64,000 bases of DNA, taken from assembly GCF_013377755.1 (NCBI RefSeq), contig NZ_JABXWR010000001.1:755104-819103 (forward strand). The letters are read 5' to 3'. How positions within the stretch are numbered: the first letter of the stretch is position 1; each line of letters opens with the position of its first letter. The position numbers were made by a program, and so were the translations under genes. This document shows positions 25,718-34,943 of this stretch, piece after piece. Source of the stretch: Methanofollis tationis. GTDB lineage: Archaea > Halobacteriota > Methanomicrobia > Methanomicrobiales > Methanofollaceae. Below the pieces are notes generated by a model. It saw only the letters and a program-made list of their open reading frames with translations. It ran no database searches and was not told the DNA's origin.

Positions 25718-26541
25718 TGCAGATCGAATTCGCCAGAATTGACAGCGACTCCGCACGTTTCGTGCTTTCCGGAGCCACGCCAGCGTTCGCCAACACCCTG
25801 CGCCGCGCCATGATCGGCGAGGTGCCGACGCTTGCCATCGAAGACCTGAGGATCTATGACAACTCCAGCGTACTCTTCGATGAGATTCTGGCACACAGGC
25901 TCGGACTCATCCCGATAAAGACCGACCTGACCCGTTTCGTAAAACAGGACAGATGCTCGTGCGAAGGCGCGGGCTGTCCCCTCTGCTCGGTGACCTTCAC
26001 CATGAGCGTCGAGGGGCCGGGGATCGTCTATTCAGGCGACCTCATATCAGACGACCCCGAAACCAGACCGGTCCACGACGATATTCCTATCGTCAAACTC
26101 TTCGAGGGTCAGAAAGTCGTTCTCGAAGCGCGCGCCGTCCTGAACACAGGCACAGAACACGCAAAGTGGCAGGCCGTCACTGCCTGCGGTTACAAGACCT
26201 ACCCGGTCATCACCATCACGGAGAACTGTGACGCCTGCGGCATGTGTATCGATGAATGCCCGCGCGGCGTGCTCGAACTCAAAGGCCGCAAAGCCCGGAT
26301 AGTCGATGGGAAACTTGAGGAGTGCTCGCTCTGCAAGCTCTGTGAGAAGGCATGCCTGACCACCGGCATAGGCCTGGAGCCTGCGATATCAATCGGCTCC
26401 GACACCTCACGGTTCATATTTGTCGTGGAAAGCGACGGTTCGCTGCCTGTTCCGACGATCATAGAGAAAGGACTGGAATACATCAGGAATCAATCAACGG
26501 ATCTGGCTGATACGTTGAGCGAGATAGCCGGAGTGAATTAG
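25717..26541 (+). CDS. rpoD: RNA polymerase subunit D (Rpo3) with two 4Fe-4S motifs
   Basis: A 274-residue alpha-like subunit that, with Rpo11, nucleates polymerase assembly. The dimerisation part contains FANTLRRAMIGEVPTLAIED. Domain 3 is ferredoxin-like with two complete cysteine sets: C171-C174-C177-C181 and C203-C206-C209-C213, so it can in principle bind two 4Fe-4S clusters. An extra cysteine group C80-C82-C87-C90 precedes it. Many archaea keep only one or no complete set. Cotranscribed with ribosomal protein genes. Confidence 0.96.
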   Translation: MQIEFARIDSDSARFVLSGATPAFANTLRRAMIGEVPTLAIEDLRIYDNSSVLFDEILAHRLGLIPIKTDLTRFVKQDRCSCEGAGCPLCSVTFTMSVEGPGIVYSGDLISDDPETRPVHDDIPIVKLFEGQKVVLEARAVLNTGTEHAKWQAVTACGYKTYPVITITENCDACGMCIDECPRGVLELKGRKARIVDGKLEECSLCKLCEKACLTTGIGLEPAISIGSDTSRFIFVVESDGSLPVPTIIEKGLEYIRNQSTDLADTLSEIAGVN

Positions 26542-26910
26542 ATGGCAAAGAGGACAAACCAGAAGACGAACCCCCGTCTCTCCAACCTCATCGCGATGCT
26601 GAAGGATACCGCTCGCGAGAACGATGCAAAGATATGGCGGGTCATCGCACAAAGTCTGGAAGCACCCAGCAACAATTATGCTGAGGTGAACATCGGAAAG
26701 ATCAACCGCTACGCACAGGACGGAGAGACCGTCATTGTGCCCGGCAAGGTGCTCGGAAGTGGCGTGCTCGACCAGAAAGTATCGGTCGCCGCACTGAACT
26801 TCTCGGAGTCTGCGATCATCAAGATCACCGGTCTTGAGGGCAGCTGCCTGACCATTGAAGAACTGGTGGCAGCAAACCCGAAGGGCTCGGGTGTGAGGAT
26901 ACTGAGGTGA
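26542..26910 (+). CDS. rpl18e: 50S ribosomal protein L18e
   Basis: A 122-residue eL18, an archaeal/eukaryotic large-subunit protein. [19 protein letters not shown] near the start and [20 protein letters not shown] in the middle are characteristic. It starts immediately after the rpoD stop and is 4 bp from rpl13. Confidence 0.96.
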   Translation: MAKRTNQKTNPRLSNLIAMLKDTARENDAKIWRVIAQSLEAPSNNYAEVNIGKINRYAQDGETVIVPGKVLGSGVLDQKVSVAALNFSESAIIKITGLEGSCLTIEELVAANPKGSGVRILR

Positions 26911-26914
26911 GATC

Positions 26915-27337
26915 ATGGTGACGATAATTGATGCTGAGGGATTGCTGCTCGGTCGGCTTGCAAGCAACGTCGCAAAGCGCTCACTTCAGGGCGAAGAGTT
27001 CGCAATCTTAAACGCCGAGAAGGCAATCGTCTCAGGGCGCCGTGCCATGGTGATCGAGCACTACCAGACGAAGCGGGCACGCGGCTCTGTTGAGGGCGGC
27101 CCCTTCTTCCCGAGAAGACCCGACCACATTCTGAAGCGGACAATTCGCGGCATGCTCCCGTACAAACGCCAGCGCGGCGCGGATGCATTCAGGAATGTGA
27201 AGGTCTACGTCGGCGTGCCCTTTGAATTCCAGGGCAAAGCGTTCGAAACCATCGAGAAGGCAGGGATCGATAGGCTGAACAACCCCAGGTTCGTAACCCT
27301 TGGTGAGATCAGCACAAAACTCGGATCCAGGTTCTAG
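26915..27337 (+). CDS. rpl13: 50S ribosomal protein L13
   Basis: A 140-residue uL13. It begins [20 protein letters not shown] and includes [20 protein letters not shown], both conserved. It is in the usual archaeal order L18e-L13-S9-RpoN. Stop is TAG. Confidence 0.97.
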   Translation: MVTIIDAEGLLLGRLASNVAKRSLQGEEFAILNAEKAIVSGRRAMVIEHYQTKRARGSVEGGPFFPRRPDHILKRTIRGMLPYKRQRGADAFRNVKVYVGVPFEFQGKAFETIEKAGIDRLNNPRFVTLGEISTKLGSRF

Positions 27338-27349
27338 AGGTGAAGAGAG

Positions 27350-27751
27350 ATGGTAAAGGTCGTAAATACTAGTGGAAAAAGAAAGACCGCAATCGCACGG
27401 GCGACCCTGAAGGAAGGGAAAGGACGGATCCGCATCAACTCCGTCCCTCTCGAGGTCTACGGCACCGAACTCGCCCGCATGAAGGTCTCCGAGCCCCTGC
27501 TCCTTGTTCCGGGTTCGGTTGACGGCGTGGACATTGCGATCGAGGTGAATGGCGGCGGTTATATGGGACAGGCCGAGGCCGTCAGGACCGCACTCGCCCG
27601 CGGCATCCTGAAGTGGCATAACGATCCAAGGGTCAAGGACGTCTTCATCACCTATGACCGCACCCTCCTGGTGAACGATTCTCGTCAGAAGGAAGCGAAG
27701 AAGCCGCACGGCCGCGGTGCACGCAAGAAGTTCCAGAAATCGTACCGTTAA
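27350..27751 (+). CDS. rps9: 30S ribosomal protein S9
   Basis: A 133-residue uS9 whose basic C-terminal tail ([11 protein letters not shown]) reaches P-site t[23 protein letters not shown] and [20 protein letters not shown] are family motifs. GAGGTGAAGAGAG precedes ATG 27350. Confidence 0.97.
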   Translation: MVKVVNTSGKRKTAIARATLKEGKGRIRINSVPLEVYGTELARMKVSEPLLLVPGSVDGVDIAIEVNGGGYMGQAEAVRTALARGILKWHNDPRVKDVFITYDRTLLVNDSRQKEAKKPHGRGARKKFQKSYR

Positions 27752-27783
27752 GACAGAGAGATTACAGAGAGGTAAATCGAGAT

Positions 27784-27972
27784 ATGATCCCGGTTCGATG
27801 CGTTACATGCGGCAAAGTGATCTCCCCTGCATGGGAGGCGTTCAAACGGCGTCGGGAAGCCGGCGAGGATCCAAAAGAGATCCTCGACGATCTCGGTTTA
27901 AAACGCTACTGCTGCAGGCGGATGCTACTCACACACAAGGAGACTGTAGACGACGTCAATCCATACCAGTAA
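27784..27972 (+). CDS. rpoN: RNA polymerase subunit N (Rpo10)
   Basis: A 62-residue zinc-bundle subunit of the Rpo3-Rpo11-Rpo10-Rpo12 assembly platform. It begins [18 protein letters not shown] with the CxxxC/CxxC zinc ligands C6 and C9, and the second pair is the CC of [11 protein letters not shown]. The length is standard. The stop touches tRNA-Pro, whose first base is 27973. Confidence 0.96.
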   Translation: MIPVRCVTCGKVISPAWEAFKRRREAGEDPKEILDDLGLKRYCCRRMLLTHKETVDDVNPYQ

Positions 27973-28045
27973 GGGGTCGTGGGGTAGCCTGGTATCCTAG
28001 GGCGTTCGGGATGCTCTGACCTGAGTTCGAATCTCAGCGACCCCA
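27973..28045 (+). tRNA. tRNA-Pro (anticodon CGG)
   Basis: The acceptor GGGGTCG pairs with CGACCCC. The anticodon loop is TTCGGGA and the T arm is CTGAG-TTCGAAT-CTCAG, with discriminator A. CCA is not encoded. It starts directly at the rpoN stop codon, so it must be cut out of the operon transcript. Confidence 0.94.
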
Positions 28046-28077
28046 TTATCTACTATTATGTGTTTTGATGATGTATG

Positions 28078-28248
28078 ATGGACCCATATACTCGCTATGA
28101 AAAGGCACGGATTGTCGGAGCACGCGCACTTCAGATTTCCATGGGTGCACCGGTTCTCATTCCTACAGGCAATGTTGATCCTCTTAACATTGCGCTTGAG
28201 GAATTCGGACTGGATCAGATCCCCATCACCGTAAAAAAGAGGGCGTGA
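28078..28248 (+). CDS. rpoK: RNA polymerase subunit K (Rpo6)
   Basis: A 56-residue omega-like subunit. It begins [20 protein letters not shown] and includes [10 protein letters not shown] and the terminal ITVKKRA, all typical of archaeal RpoK. An ATG at 28075 directly before (ATGATG) is an alternative start. It lies 32 bp after tRNA-Pro and 4 bp before eno. Confidence 0.93.
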   Translation: MDPYTRYEKARIVGARALQISMGAPVLIPTGNVDPLNIALEEFGLDQIPITVKKRA

Positions 28249-28252
28249 TCAG

Positions 28253-29440
28253 ATGACTGAGATTGAGAGAATCGTACTGAGAACGATCCTGGACAGCAGA
28301 GGCAACCCGACCGTTGAGGCCGAGGTGTACACCTGTTGCGGTTTCGGCCGGGCTGCAGCGCCGAGCGGTGCCTCCACCGGAACCTGGGAGGCAAAGGTTC
28401 GACCGCCGCGGGAGGCAATCGCCGCTGCACGCGAGAACCTTGTCCCCGAGCTCGTCGGGCTTGACGCCGCCGATCAGGTGGGTTTCGACTATGCCCTCCG
28501 CGATGCAGACGGCACCGCCGATTTCTCCGCCATCGGAGCGAACGTGGCGGTGGCGCTCTCCCTCGCCTGTGCAAAGGCAGCCGCGAACGCAACAGGAACA
28601 GAACTCTTCAGATATCTTGGCGGTGCATTCACGCAGCGGACACCCCTGCCCCTTGGAAATGTCATCGGGGGCGGGGCGCATGCAGCAAACGCCACAGACA
28701 TCCAGGAGTTCCTGGTCATTCCGACCGGCGCCTCCTGTGCTGAGGAAGCGGTCTTTGCAAACGCGGCCGTACACAAAAAAGTGAAGGAACTCCTGATCGC
28801 AGAGGGCAGAGGCTGCGGAAAGGGCGACGAAGGGGCATGGGCCCCCAGGATCGCTGACACCGAAGCATTCGACCTGCTCTCCCGGGCGGTCGACGCCGTC
28901 TCCGACGAGTTGAAGATCTCCATCAGCATGGGGATCGACGTGGCCGCCACAGAGATGTGGGACGGGAGTGCCTACACGTACACCGGCATCAAGAGATCGA
29001 CCGAGGATCAGATCGCATATATTGCCGAACTGGTCGACCGTTACGGCCTCGTCTATGTCGAAGACCCCCTCCAGGAGGAGGACTTCGAAGGCTTCGCCGA
29101 GATCACCGCGCAGGTCGGAGACCGTTGCATGATCTGCGGTGACGACCTCTATGTGACAAACGTCGAGCGGATCACGCAGGGCATCGAGACCGGAGCATCG
29201 AACTGCGTGCTCATCAAACCCAACCAGATCGGGACACTGACCGACACCTTCGAATCGGTGCACCTTGCAAAGTCCCAGGGCATGGACACGGTGATGAGCC
29301 ACCGCTCGGGTGAGACGACCGACGAGACCATCGCCCACCTTGCCACTGCATTCGAGTGCAGACTCCTGAAGACCGGAGTCGTGGGCGGCGAAAGAATCGC
29401 AAAACTGAATGAACTCATACGCATTGAGGAGATGATCTAA
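28253..29440 (+). CDS. eno: Enolase
   Basis: A 395-residue phosphopyruvate hydratase interconverting 2-phosphoglycerate and phosphoenolpyruvate. It contains [17 protein letters not shown], a metal ligand in [28 protein letters not shown] and [12 protein letters not shown]. It is shorter than many archaeal enolases (about 415-430), with trimmed loops around residues 45-70, but the active-site motifs are complete. Placement between rpoK and rps2 is the common euryarchaeal order. Confidence 0.95.
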   Translation: MTEIERIVLRTILDSRGNPTVEAEVYTCCGFGRAAAPSGASTGTWEAKVRPPREAIAAARENLVPELVGLDAADQVGFDYALRDADGTADFSAIGANVAVALSLACAKAAANATGTELFRYLGGAFTQRTPLPLGNVIGGGAHAANATDIQEFLVIPTGASCAEEAVFANAAVHKKVKELLIAEGRGCGKGDEGAWAPRIADTEAFDLLSRAVDAVSDELKISISMGIDVAATEMWDGSAYTYTGIKRSTEDQIAYIAELVDRYGLVYVEDPLQEEDFEGFAEITAQVGDRCMICGDDLYVTNVERITQGIETGASNCVLIKPNQIGTLTDTFESVHLAKSQGMDTVMSHRSGETTDETIAHLATAFECRLLKTGVVGGERIAKLNELIRIEEMI

Positions 29441-29442
29441 CA

Positions 29443-30054
29443 ATGGCACAAGAGAGTGAGATGGAAATTGTGTTGAACGAGCCGCTCGTTCCTGTGGAAG
29501 AATACCTCGCAGCAGGCGTCCACATTGGTACCCAGCAGAAGAGCCAGGACATGAAAAAGTTCATCTACCGCGTGCGCGGGGACGGACTGTATATCCTTGA
29601 CATCAAGGCAACCGACGAGCGGATCAAGATGGTGGCAAAGTTCCTCTCCGGATACGATGCCCCGAAGATCCTGGTCGTGGCCTCCCGGCAGTACGCCCAG
29701 TACCCGGCAAAGAAGTTTGCCGACGCCATCGGCGGCACCTCGGCGATCGGGAGATACATCCCGGGCCTTATGACCAACCCGAACTTCGAGCACTATATCG
29801 AACCCGAAGTCGTCATCGTCACCGACCCGATGGGAGACGCTCAGGCCGTCCGTGAAGCGGTTCAGAACGGTATCCCGGTCATCGGTCTTTGTGACACCAA
29901 CAACATGACAAGTTATCTCGATCTTGTCATTCCGACAAACAACAAGGGTAGAAAGGCTCTTTCGCTCATCTACTACCTGCTGACCAGGGAGATGTTCCGT
30001 CTGCGCGGTGTTTCTACCTCGCTCACTCCCGAGGACTTCGAGACCGAACTGTAA
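29443..30054 (+). CDS. rps2: 30S ribosomal protein S2
   Basis: A 203-residue uS2. [20 protein letters not shown] at the N-terminus and [20 protein letters not shown] near the end are conserved. The coiled insertion of bacterial S2 is absent, as in archaea. It starts 2 bp after the eno stop. Confidence 0.96.
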   Translation: MAQESEMEIVLNEPLVPVEEYLAAGVHIGTQQKSQDMKKFIYRVRGDGLYILDIKATDERIKMVAKFLSGYDAPKILVVASRQYAQYPAKKFADAIGGTSAIGRYIPGLMTNPNFEHYIEPEVVIVTDPMGDAQAVREAVQNGIPVIGLCDTNNMTSYLDLVIPTNNKGRKALSLIYYLLTREMFRLRGVSTSLTPEDFETEL

Positions 30055-30079
30055 CCGGACAACCAGGAGGCAGGAAAGG

Positions 30080-30865
30080 ATGGAGACCAGGCCATGCACC
30101 TTCGCAGGCATGTTCTATCCCGGCGAACCGGGCCATCTCGAGCAGTTCCTCGAAACGGTCACCCCCGTCGAGAGACCTGCTCCAGATGCACTCGGTATTG
30201 TCTCCCCCCATGCAGGTTACCCGTACTCAGGGACGGTCGGAGCCCGGGCATTCTCCGCGATCAGGCCGGATTTTGACGGGACATTCGTGGTGATCGGACC
30301 GAGCCACCGGGGATTTCTGACCTGCACCTCTGCAATACCCTGGGAGACGCCCCTCGGGATCGTCGATGTAGACGTCGATTTCGTGAGAGCGCTTGATATC
30401 AGGGTGGACGAGGTATCCATGGAGGATGAGCACTCCCTGGAGGTCCAGACCCCCTTTATCAAACATTTTTTCCCGCGCGCACAGATAGCGCCGATTATGA
30501 TGGGCGACCAGAGCCCGGCAAGTGCAGAACTGGTTGCAGGGAAGATCATCCGCGCCATAAGGGCGACCGGGCGCGAGGTCAGGATCGTTGCATCCAGTGA
30601 TTTTTCCCACTATATTCCTGAAAGTCAGGCACGCAAACGTGACGCCATGGCAATCAAGGCGATCGAACACCTCGATGTCGATGGACTCTACCGGAGCATC
30701 GAGGAGTACGATATTTCAGCATGTGGATACGGCCCGATTGCTGCAATGATCACCGTATGCAAAACATTAGGGGCGACCAGAGGACGCCTGCTCACCTATG
30801 CTACGAGCGGCGATGTGACCGGGGATCCCGAGGTAGTCGGCTACGCCGCCATCATGGTGGTGTAG
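30080..30865 (+). CDS. MEMO1 family protein
   Basis: A 261-residue member of the MEMO family, related to non-haem iron dioxygenase folds; the biochemical role in archaea is not settled. Motifs include AGMFYPGEPGHLEQFL, VSPHAGYPYSGTVGARAF with a metal-type His, IGPSHRGF, DEHSLEVQTPF and ASSDFSHYI. ATG 30080 follows AGGAAAGG; upstream in-frame codons overlap rps2. It is placed between rps2 and the mevalonate genes, as in many methanogens. Confidence 0.9.
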   Translation: METRPCTFAGMFYPGEPGHLEQFLETVTPVERPAPDALGIVSPHAGYPYSGTVGARAFSAIRPDFDGTFVVIGPSHRGFLTCTSAIPWETPLGIVDVDVDFVRALDIRVDEVSMEDEHSLEVQTPFIKHFFPRAQIAPIMMGDQSPASAELVAGKIIRAIRATGREVRIVASSDFSHYIPESQARKRDAMAIKAIEHLDVDGLYRSIEEYDISACGYGPIAAMITVCKTLGATRGRLLTYATSGDVTGDPEVVGYAAIMVV

Positions 30866-30866
30866 C

Positions 30867-31736
30867 GTGGCCACCTGGAGCGCTCCCGGCAAAGTTTTTC
30901 TTTTCGGTGAACACGCCGTTGTTTATGGGAAACCAGGCGTTGCCATGGCGATCAAACCCAGGGTCGCCGTGACGGTCAGAAAAAGCCGGAACCCCCCGCA
31001 TGCGCGCTCGCCCTATATCGAAGAGTGTTTCCGTTCGACCGGCGTGCAGGGAAGCGTTTATATCAGGTCCCAGCTCCCGAGTTCGTCTGGCCTTGGTTCG
31101 TCGGCAGCAGTGACGGCAGCCACCCTTGCAGCGATATCCGAGGAGTTCAATCTCGGGTTCACCAGAGAAGAGGTCGCCGAACGCGCCTACGCGATCGAGA
31201 AGAAGGTCCAGAAGGGACGGGCAAGCCCCACCGACACCTATGTAACGACCTTCGGGGGGATCGTGCTGATCACCGGCGATTCGAAACGGCGCCTTCCCCC
31301 CCAGAACTTTCATCTGATCATCGGCAACAGCCTGGTCTCCCACTCCACCTCAAAAATGGTTGAGCATGTGGCGCAGGAGCGGCAGCGCAACCCCGAGATC
31401 ATCAACCCGATCCTGGACGCCATCGGCGCGGTGACGATGAAGGCGATAAAAAGCATGAACAAACCCCAGCAGCTTGGCCAGTGCATGGACGTGAACCACG
31501 CCCTGCTCGACGCCATCGGCGTTGGACACCCGGCCCTTTCAAAGCTCGTGCTCACCGCCAGGGCTACCGGGGCGTTCGGAGCAAAGATAACCGGCGCCGG
31601 CGGCGGCGGGTGCATGGTTGCACTCTGCCCCAAACACGCAAAGAGCAGGGTGGCAGGCGCAATGGACGCCACCGGGGCACGCTCGATCATCACCACCATC
31701 GACACCGAAGGAATACGCAGAGAGAAAAATGAATAG
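30867..31736 (+). CDS. mvk: Mevalonate kinase
   Basis: A 289-residue GHMP kinase that phosphorylates mevalonate with ATP, committing it to isoprenoid lipid synthesis. It begins WSAPGKVFLFGEHAVVYGKP; the phosphate-binding loop is LPSSSGLGSSAAV (about residues 71-83), and GAKITGAGGGGCMVAL is the third GHMP motif. GTG 30867 follows the MEMO stop by one base. The 3' end overlaps ipk by 8 bp. Confidence 0.95.
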   Translation: MATWSAPGKVFLFGEHAVVYGKPGVAMAIKPRVAVTVRKSRNPPHARSPYIEECFRSTGVQGSVYIRSQLPSSSGLGSSAAVTAATLAAISEEFNLGFTREEVAERAYAIEKKVQKGRASPTDTYVTTFGGIVLITGDSKRRLPPQNFHLIIGNSLVSHSTSKMVEHVAQERQRNPEIINPILDAIGAVTMKAIKSMNKPQQLGQCMDVNHALLDAIGVGHPALSKLVLTARATGAFGAKITGAGGGGCMVALCPKHAKSRVAGAMDATGARSIITTIDTEGIRREKNE

Positions 31737-32484
31737 AGAGATTACACTGCTGAAACTCGGGGGAAGCGTCGTCACCGACAAGGGAGGGAGCGGGGCGATC
31801 GACCATGCGCGCCTCGCAGAGATCGCCGGCGTGATCGCACAGCGGCCCGAGCAGCGCCTCATCATCGTCCATGGGGCGGGTTCCTGCGGCCACCCCGAGG
31901 CAAAACACTACCGTATCCAGGAAGGGGTCGGCCCGGAGAACCGGGCAGGCGTCGCCGTCACCCATGAGGCGGTCGCAGTCCTGAACCGGGCCGTTGTTGC
32001 GGCTCTGAGAGCGAACGGCGTCGATGCCGTAGGGATCCACCCCCTCGCCGGGTGCCATGCAGACAACGGACAGCTCATATGCTGTGAGTGCATATCTATT
32101 ACTCAACTGGTACGGCTCGGCATCACCCCGGTCCTTCACGGGGACGTGGTGACGGACATGAGCCGCGGTGCCTGCATCATTTCAGGCGATCAGATCATCC
32201 GGTACCTTGCCGTTGCCCTGAGGGCAGGGCGGGTCGGGCTTGCAACCGATGTCGCGGGCGTCCTCGACGGCGGCGCGGTGGTACCGGCGATCACAAGGGA
32301 TACAGTCAGACATCTGTCTATCGGGTGTTCGGAGAACACCGACGTCACCGGCGGGATGAGAGGAAAGATCAACGAACTCCTTGCACTTGCGGACGAGGGG
32401 ATCGAGTCGCATATATTTCACATCTCCCGCACCGCTGATTTCCTTGATGGGAAAGACCACAGCGGAACGATCGTCAGAAGATAA
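31729..32484 (+). CDS. ipk: Isopentenyl phosphate kinase
   Basis: A 251-residue amino acid kinase-fold enzyme that makes isopentenyl diphosphate from isopentenyl phosphate, a step of the archaeal mevalonate pathway. LLKLGGSVVTDKGG is the ATP-binding N-terminus, and HGAGSCGHPEAKHY carries the conserved histidine that binds isopentenyl phosphate. TDVAGVLDGGAVV and GGMRGKINELLALA are kinase-fold motifs. ATG 31729 lies inside the end of mvk, so the two are coupled. Confidence 0.93.
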   Translation: MNREITLLKLGGSVVTDKGGSGAIDHARLAEIAGVIAQRPEQRLIIVHGAGSCGHPEAKHYRIQEGVGPENRAGVAVTHEAVAVLNRAVVAALRANGVDAVGIHPLAGCHADNGQLICCECISITQLVRLGITPVLHGDVVTDMSRGACIISGDQIIRYLAVALRAGRVGLATDVAGVLDGGAVVPAITRDTVRHLSIGCSENTDVTGGMRGKINELLALADEGIESHIFHISRTADFLDGKDHSGTIVRR

Positions 32485-32531
32485 CAGTATGACGGCCAGG
32501 CACACCAGCAAACAACAACGGAGGAATCTCT

Positions 32532-33575
32532 ATCAGAAAGAATACGCAGACGTCCTCGCGGAAGCTGGACCACCTCCGGATCTGCTGCGAGCATGAGGTT
32601 GAGGCGGGCAGCGCAGGCTTCGAGGACGTCAGGCTGGTGCATGAGGCCCTGCCGGAGCAGGATCTCAAAGACATCAGACTGGAAACAGAATTCCTCGGCG
32701 CCTCTCTCGGGGCGCCTCTTTTTATCGCCGCCATGACCGGCGGTCACCCGGCAACGACCGAAGTGAACCGGAGACTCGCACGGGTTGCCAGAACGTTCGG
32801 TCTCGGCCTGGGGGTAGGATCCCAGCGCGCAGCGCTCGAACACCCCGAACTGGCCGGGAGTTTCTCGGTCGTCCGGGACGAAGCGCCCAACGCCTTTCTC
32901 TGCGCCAATCTCGGCGCGGTGCAGTTGCGCGATCATGGTGCCGGATGGGCTGAACAGGCGGTCGAGATGATCGATGCCGATGCCCTCTGCATCCACCTCA
33001 ATTTCCTGCAGGAGGCGATCCAGCCTGAAGGCGATCACGATGCACGCGGCTGCCTTGCGGCCATCGCCGAACTCTGCGAAGATTTTAAAACGCCGGTGAT
33101 CGTCAAAGAAACCGGGGCAGGCATATCCAGGGAGACGGGACGTCTCATCTGGGGTGCGGGCGCCGCGGCGATCGATCTCGGCGGCGCAGGCGGCACCTCA
33201 TGGGTGGCAGTCGAGGTGGAGCGGACCGAAGACGAAGGCCTGCGGTCACTCGGAGAGCGCTTCCTCGACTGGGGCATCCCGACGGTGGTCAGCCTCGGCG
33301 AGGTGGGCGGCACCGGCCCGGTGATCGCCACCGGCGGCGTGCGGAGCGGAATCGATGTGGCAAAGGCGATTGCACTCGGTGCCAGCCTTGGGGGGATGGC
33401 GCTTCCCTTCCTGCGCCCTGCGATGCAGAGCGACGATGCTCTCGAAGCCGCGGTCGGCACCGTCCTGCGAGAGGTGCGCGCGGCGATGTTCCTGACAGGA
33501 TCCGGCAGCATTACGGATCTTGCAAAGGCACGGACCTATATTACGGGCAAAACTCGCCAGATGCTTGAAATTTAA
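32532..33575 (+). CDS. fni: Type 2 isopentenyl diphosphate isomerase, apparent AUC start
   Basis: FMN-dependent isomerase converting isopentenyl to dimethylallyl diphosphate. From 32532 the frame gives 347 residues, beginning RKNTQTSSRKLDHLRIC after the first codon; RKLDHL is the conserved family N-terminus. GGAGG at 32520-32524 is exactly 7 bases before codon ATC 32532-32534. There is no ATG, GTG or TTG in this frame between a TGA at 32490-32492 and GTG 32637, and starting at 32637 would remove the conserved N-terminus. Later motifs are intact (AAMTGGHPATTEVNRR, GVGSQRAALE, DLGGAGGTSW, TGGVRSGIDVAKAIALGA). Start is inferred; the coding region is secure. Confidence 0.88.
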   Translation: MRKNTQTSSRKLDHLRICCEHEVEAGSAGFEDVRLVHEALPEQDLKDIRLETEFLGASLGAPLFIAAMTGGHPATTEVNRRLARVARTFGLGLGVGSQRAALEHPELAGSFSVVRDEAPNAFLCANLGAVQLRDHGAGWAEQAVEMIDADALCIHLNFLQEAIQPEGDHDARGCLAAIAELCEDFKTPVIVKETGAGISRETGRLIWGAGAAAIDLGGAGGTSWVAVEVERTEDEGLRSLGERFLDWGIPTVVSLGEVGGTGPVIATGGVRSGIDVAKAIALGASLGGMALPFLRPAMQSDDALEAAVGTVLREVRAAMFLTGSGSITDLAKARTYITGKTRQMLEI

Positions 33576-33593
33576 ATAAATAGGAGATAAAAA

Positions 33594-34931
33594 ATGGATA
33601 TTGAGATTGTTACAGTGGGCGGCTACAACGAAGTCGGTCGAAACATGACCGCCGTCCGCTGCGGAAAGGAGATCGTCATCTTCGATATGGGCATCAGGCT
33701 CGACCAGATCATGATCCACGAGGATGCCGAACTCGAGAACATGCACTCCCTCGACCTGATCGAGATAAAGGCAATCCCCGACGACACGATGATGAACACC
33801 GTGGAGGGGAGCGTGAAGGCGATCGTCTGCACGCACGGCCACCTCGACCATATCGGGGCGATCCCGAAGCTCGCGCACCGGTACAACGCCCCGATCATCG
33901 GGACACCCTACACCGTCGAGCTGATCAAACAGCAGATCCAGGGCGAGCAGAAGTTCGGGGTGAACAACAAGGTGCAGGTCCTGCGGCCCGGCCAGCGCTT
34001 CCGCATCTCCCAGAACATCACCCTGGAATTTGTCAAGATGCAGCACTCGATCATCGATACGGTGATGGCTGTCCTCCACACAAAGGACGGGGCGATCGTC
34101 TATGCAAACGATTTCAAACTCGACCGGACGCCGGTGCTCGGCGACCCGCCCGACCTCGCCCGCCTCCGCCAGATCGGCAAGGAGGGTGTGATCGCCCTCG
34201 TTGTCGAGTCGACGAACATCGAAAAGAAGGGGAAATGCCCGAGCGAGCGGATCGCCCGCGACCTGGTGCGCGACACGATGACCAGTTATGAGGACGACAA
34301 AGGCGCCATGATCGTTTCGACCTTCTCGTCCCATATCTCGCGGATCAAGACGATCGCCGAGTGTGCTCATGAGATGGGAAGAAAGCCCGTCCTCCTCGGC
34401 CGCTCGATGGAGCGCTACTCCACGACCGCCGAGCAGTTAAAACTCGTCTCTTTCCCGCCGACGCTCTCGGTCTTCGGGAACAGGCGGACGGTAGACCGGA
34501 CGCTTCGTCACATCTTAAAGACCGGCAAGGACAAGTTCGTCCCGATCGTCACCGGCCACCAGGGCGAGCCCGGGGCGATCCTGACCAGGATTGCACAGGG
34601 CGACACACCGTACAAGGTCGAGAAGGGTGACAAGATCCTCTTCTCGGCAAAGGTGATCCCGAACCCGATGAACTATGGCCAGCGCCACCTCGTCGAGACG
34701 CTCCTGCGGATGAAGGGCGCACGGATCCACGACGAACTCCACGTGAGCGGCCATGCCTACCGGGAGGATCACTACGAATTGATCCATCTCTTAAACCCCC
34801 AGCACATCATCCCGTCCCATGGGGACATCGACATGACCGGCGGCTACCTGAAGTTCGCCGAGGGGTGCGGATATACCCTGAACAACGATATCCACCTGAT
34901 GAGGAACGGGCAGCGGCTCCTGCTCAAATAA
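33594..34931 (+). CDS. Ribonuclease J-type metallo-beta-lactamase nuclease
   Basis: A 445-residue RNase J family enzyme (5' to 3' exo/endoribonuclease) of the beta-CASP group. Zinc ligands are in HGHLDHIG (H81, H83, D85, H86). Later motifs are VYANDFKLDRTP, VSTFSSHISRIKTIAECA, TGHQGEPGAILTRIA, HVSGHAYREDHYELI and IPSHGDIDMTGGYLKFA. It sits within the isoprenoid gene run, an order also seen in other Methanomicrobiales to my knowledge, so cotranscription is likely even though the function is RNA turnover. Confidence 0.9.
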   Translation: MDIEIVTVGGYNEVGRNMTAVRCGKEIVIFDMGIRLDQIMIHEDAELENMHSLDLIEIKAIPDDTMMNTVEGSVKAIVCTHGHLDHIGAIPKLAHRYNAPIIGTPYTVELIKQQIQGEQKFGVNNKVQVLRPGQRFRISQNITLEFVKMQHSIIDTVMAVLHTKDGAIVYANDFKLDRTPVLGDPPDLARLRQIGKEGVIALVVESTNIEKKGKCPSERIARDLVRDTMTSYEDDKGAMIVSTFSSHISRIKTIAECAHEMGRKPVLLGRSMERYSTTAEQLKLVSFPPTLSVFGNRRTVDRTLRHILKTGKDKFVPIVTGHQGEPGAILTRIAQGDTPYKVEKGDKILFSAKVIPNPMNYGQRHLVETLLRMKGARIHDELHVSGHAYREDHYELIHLLNPQHIIPSHGDIDMTGGYLKFAEGCGYTLNNDIHLMRNGQRLLLK

Positions 34932-34943
34932 TGGAGGATTGAC

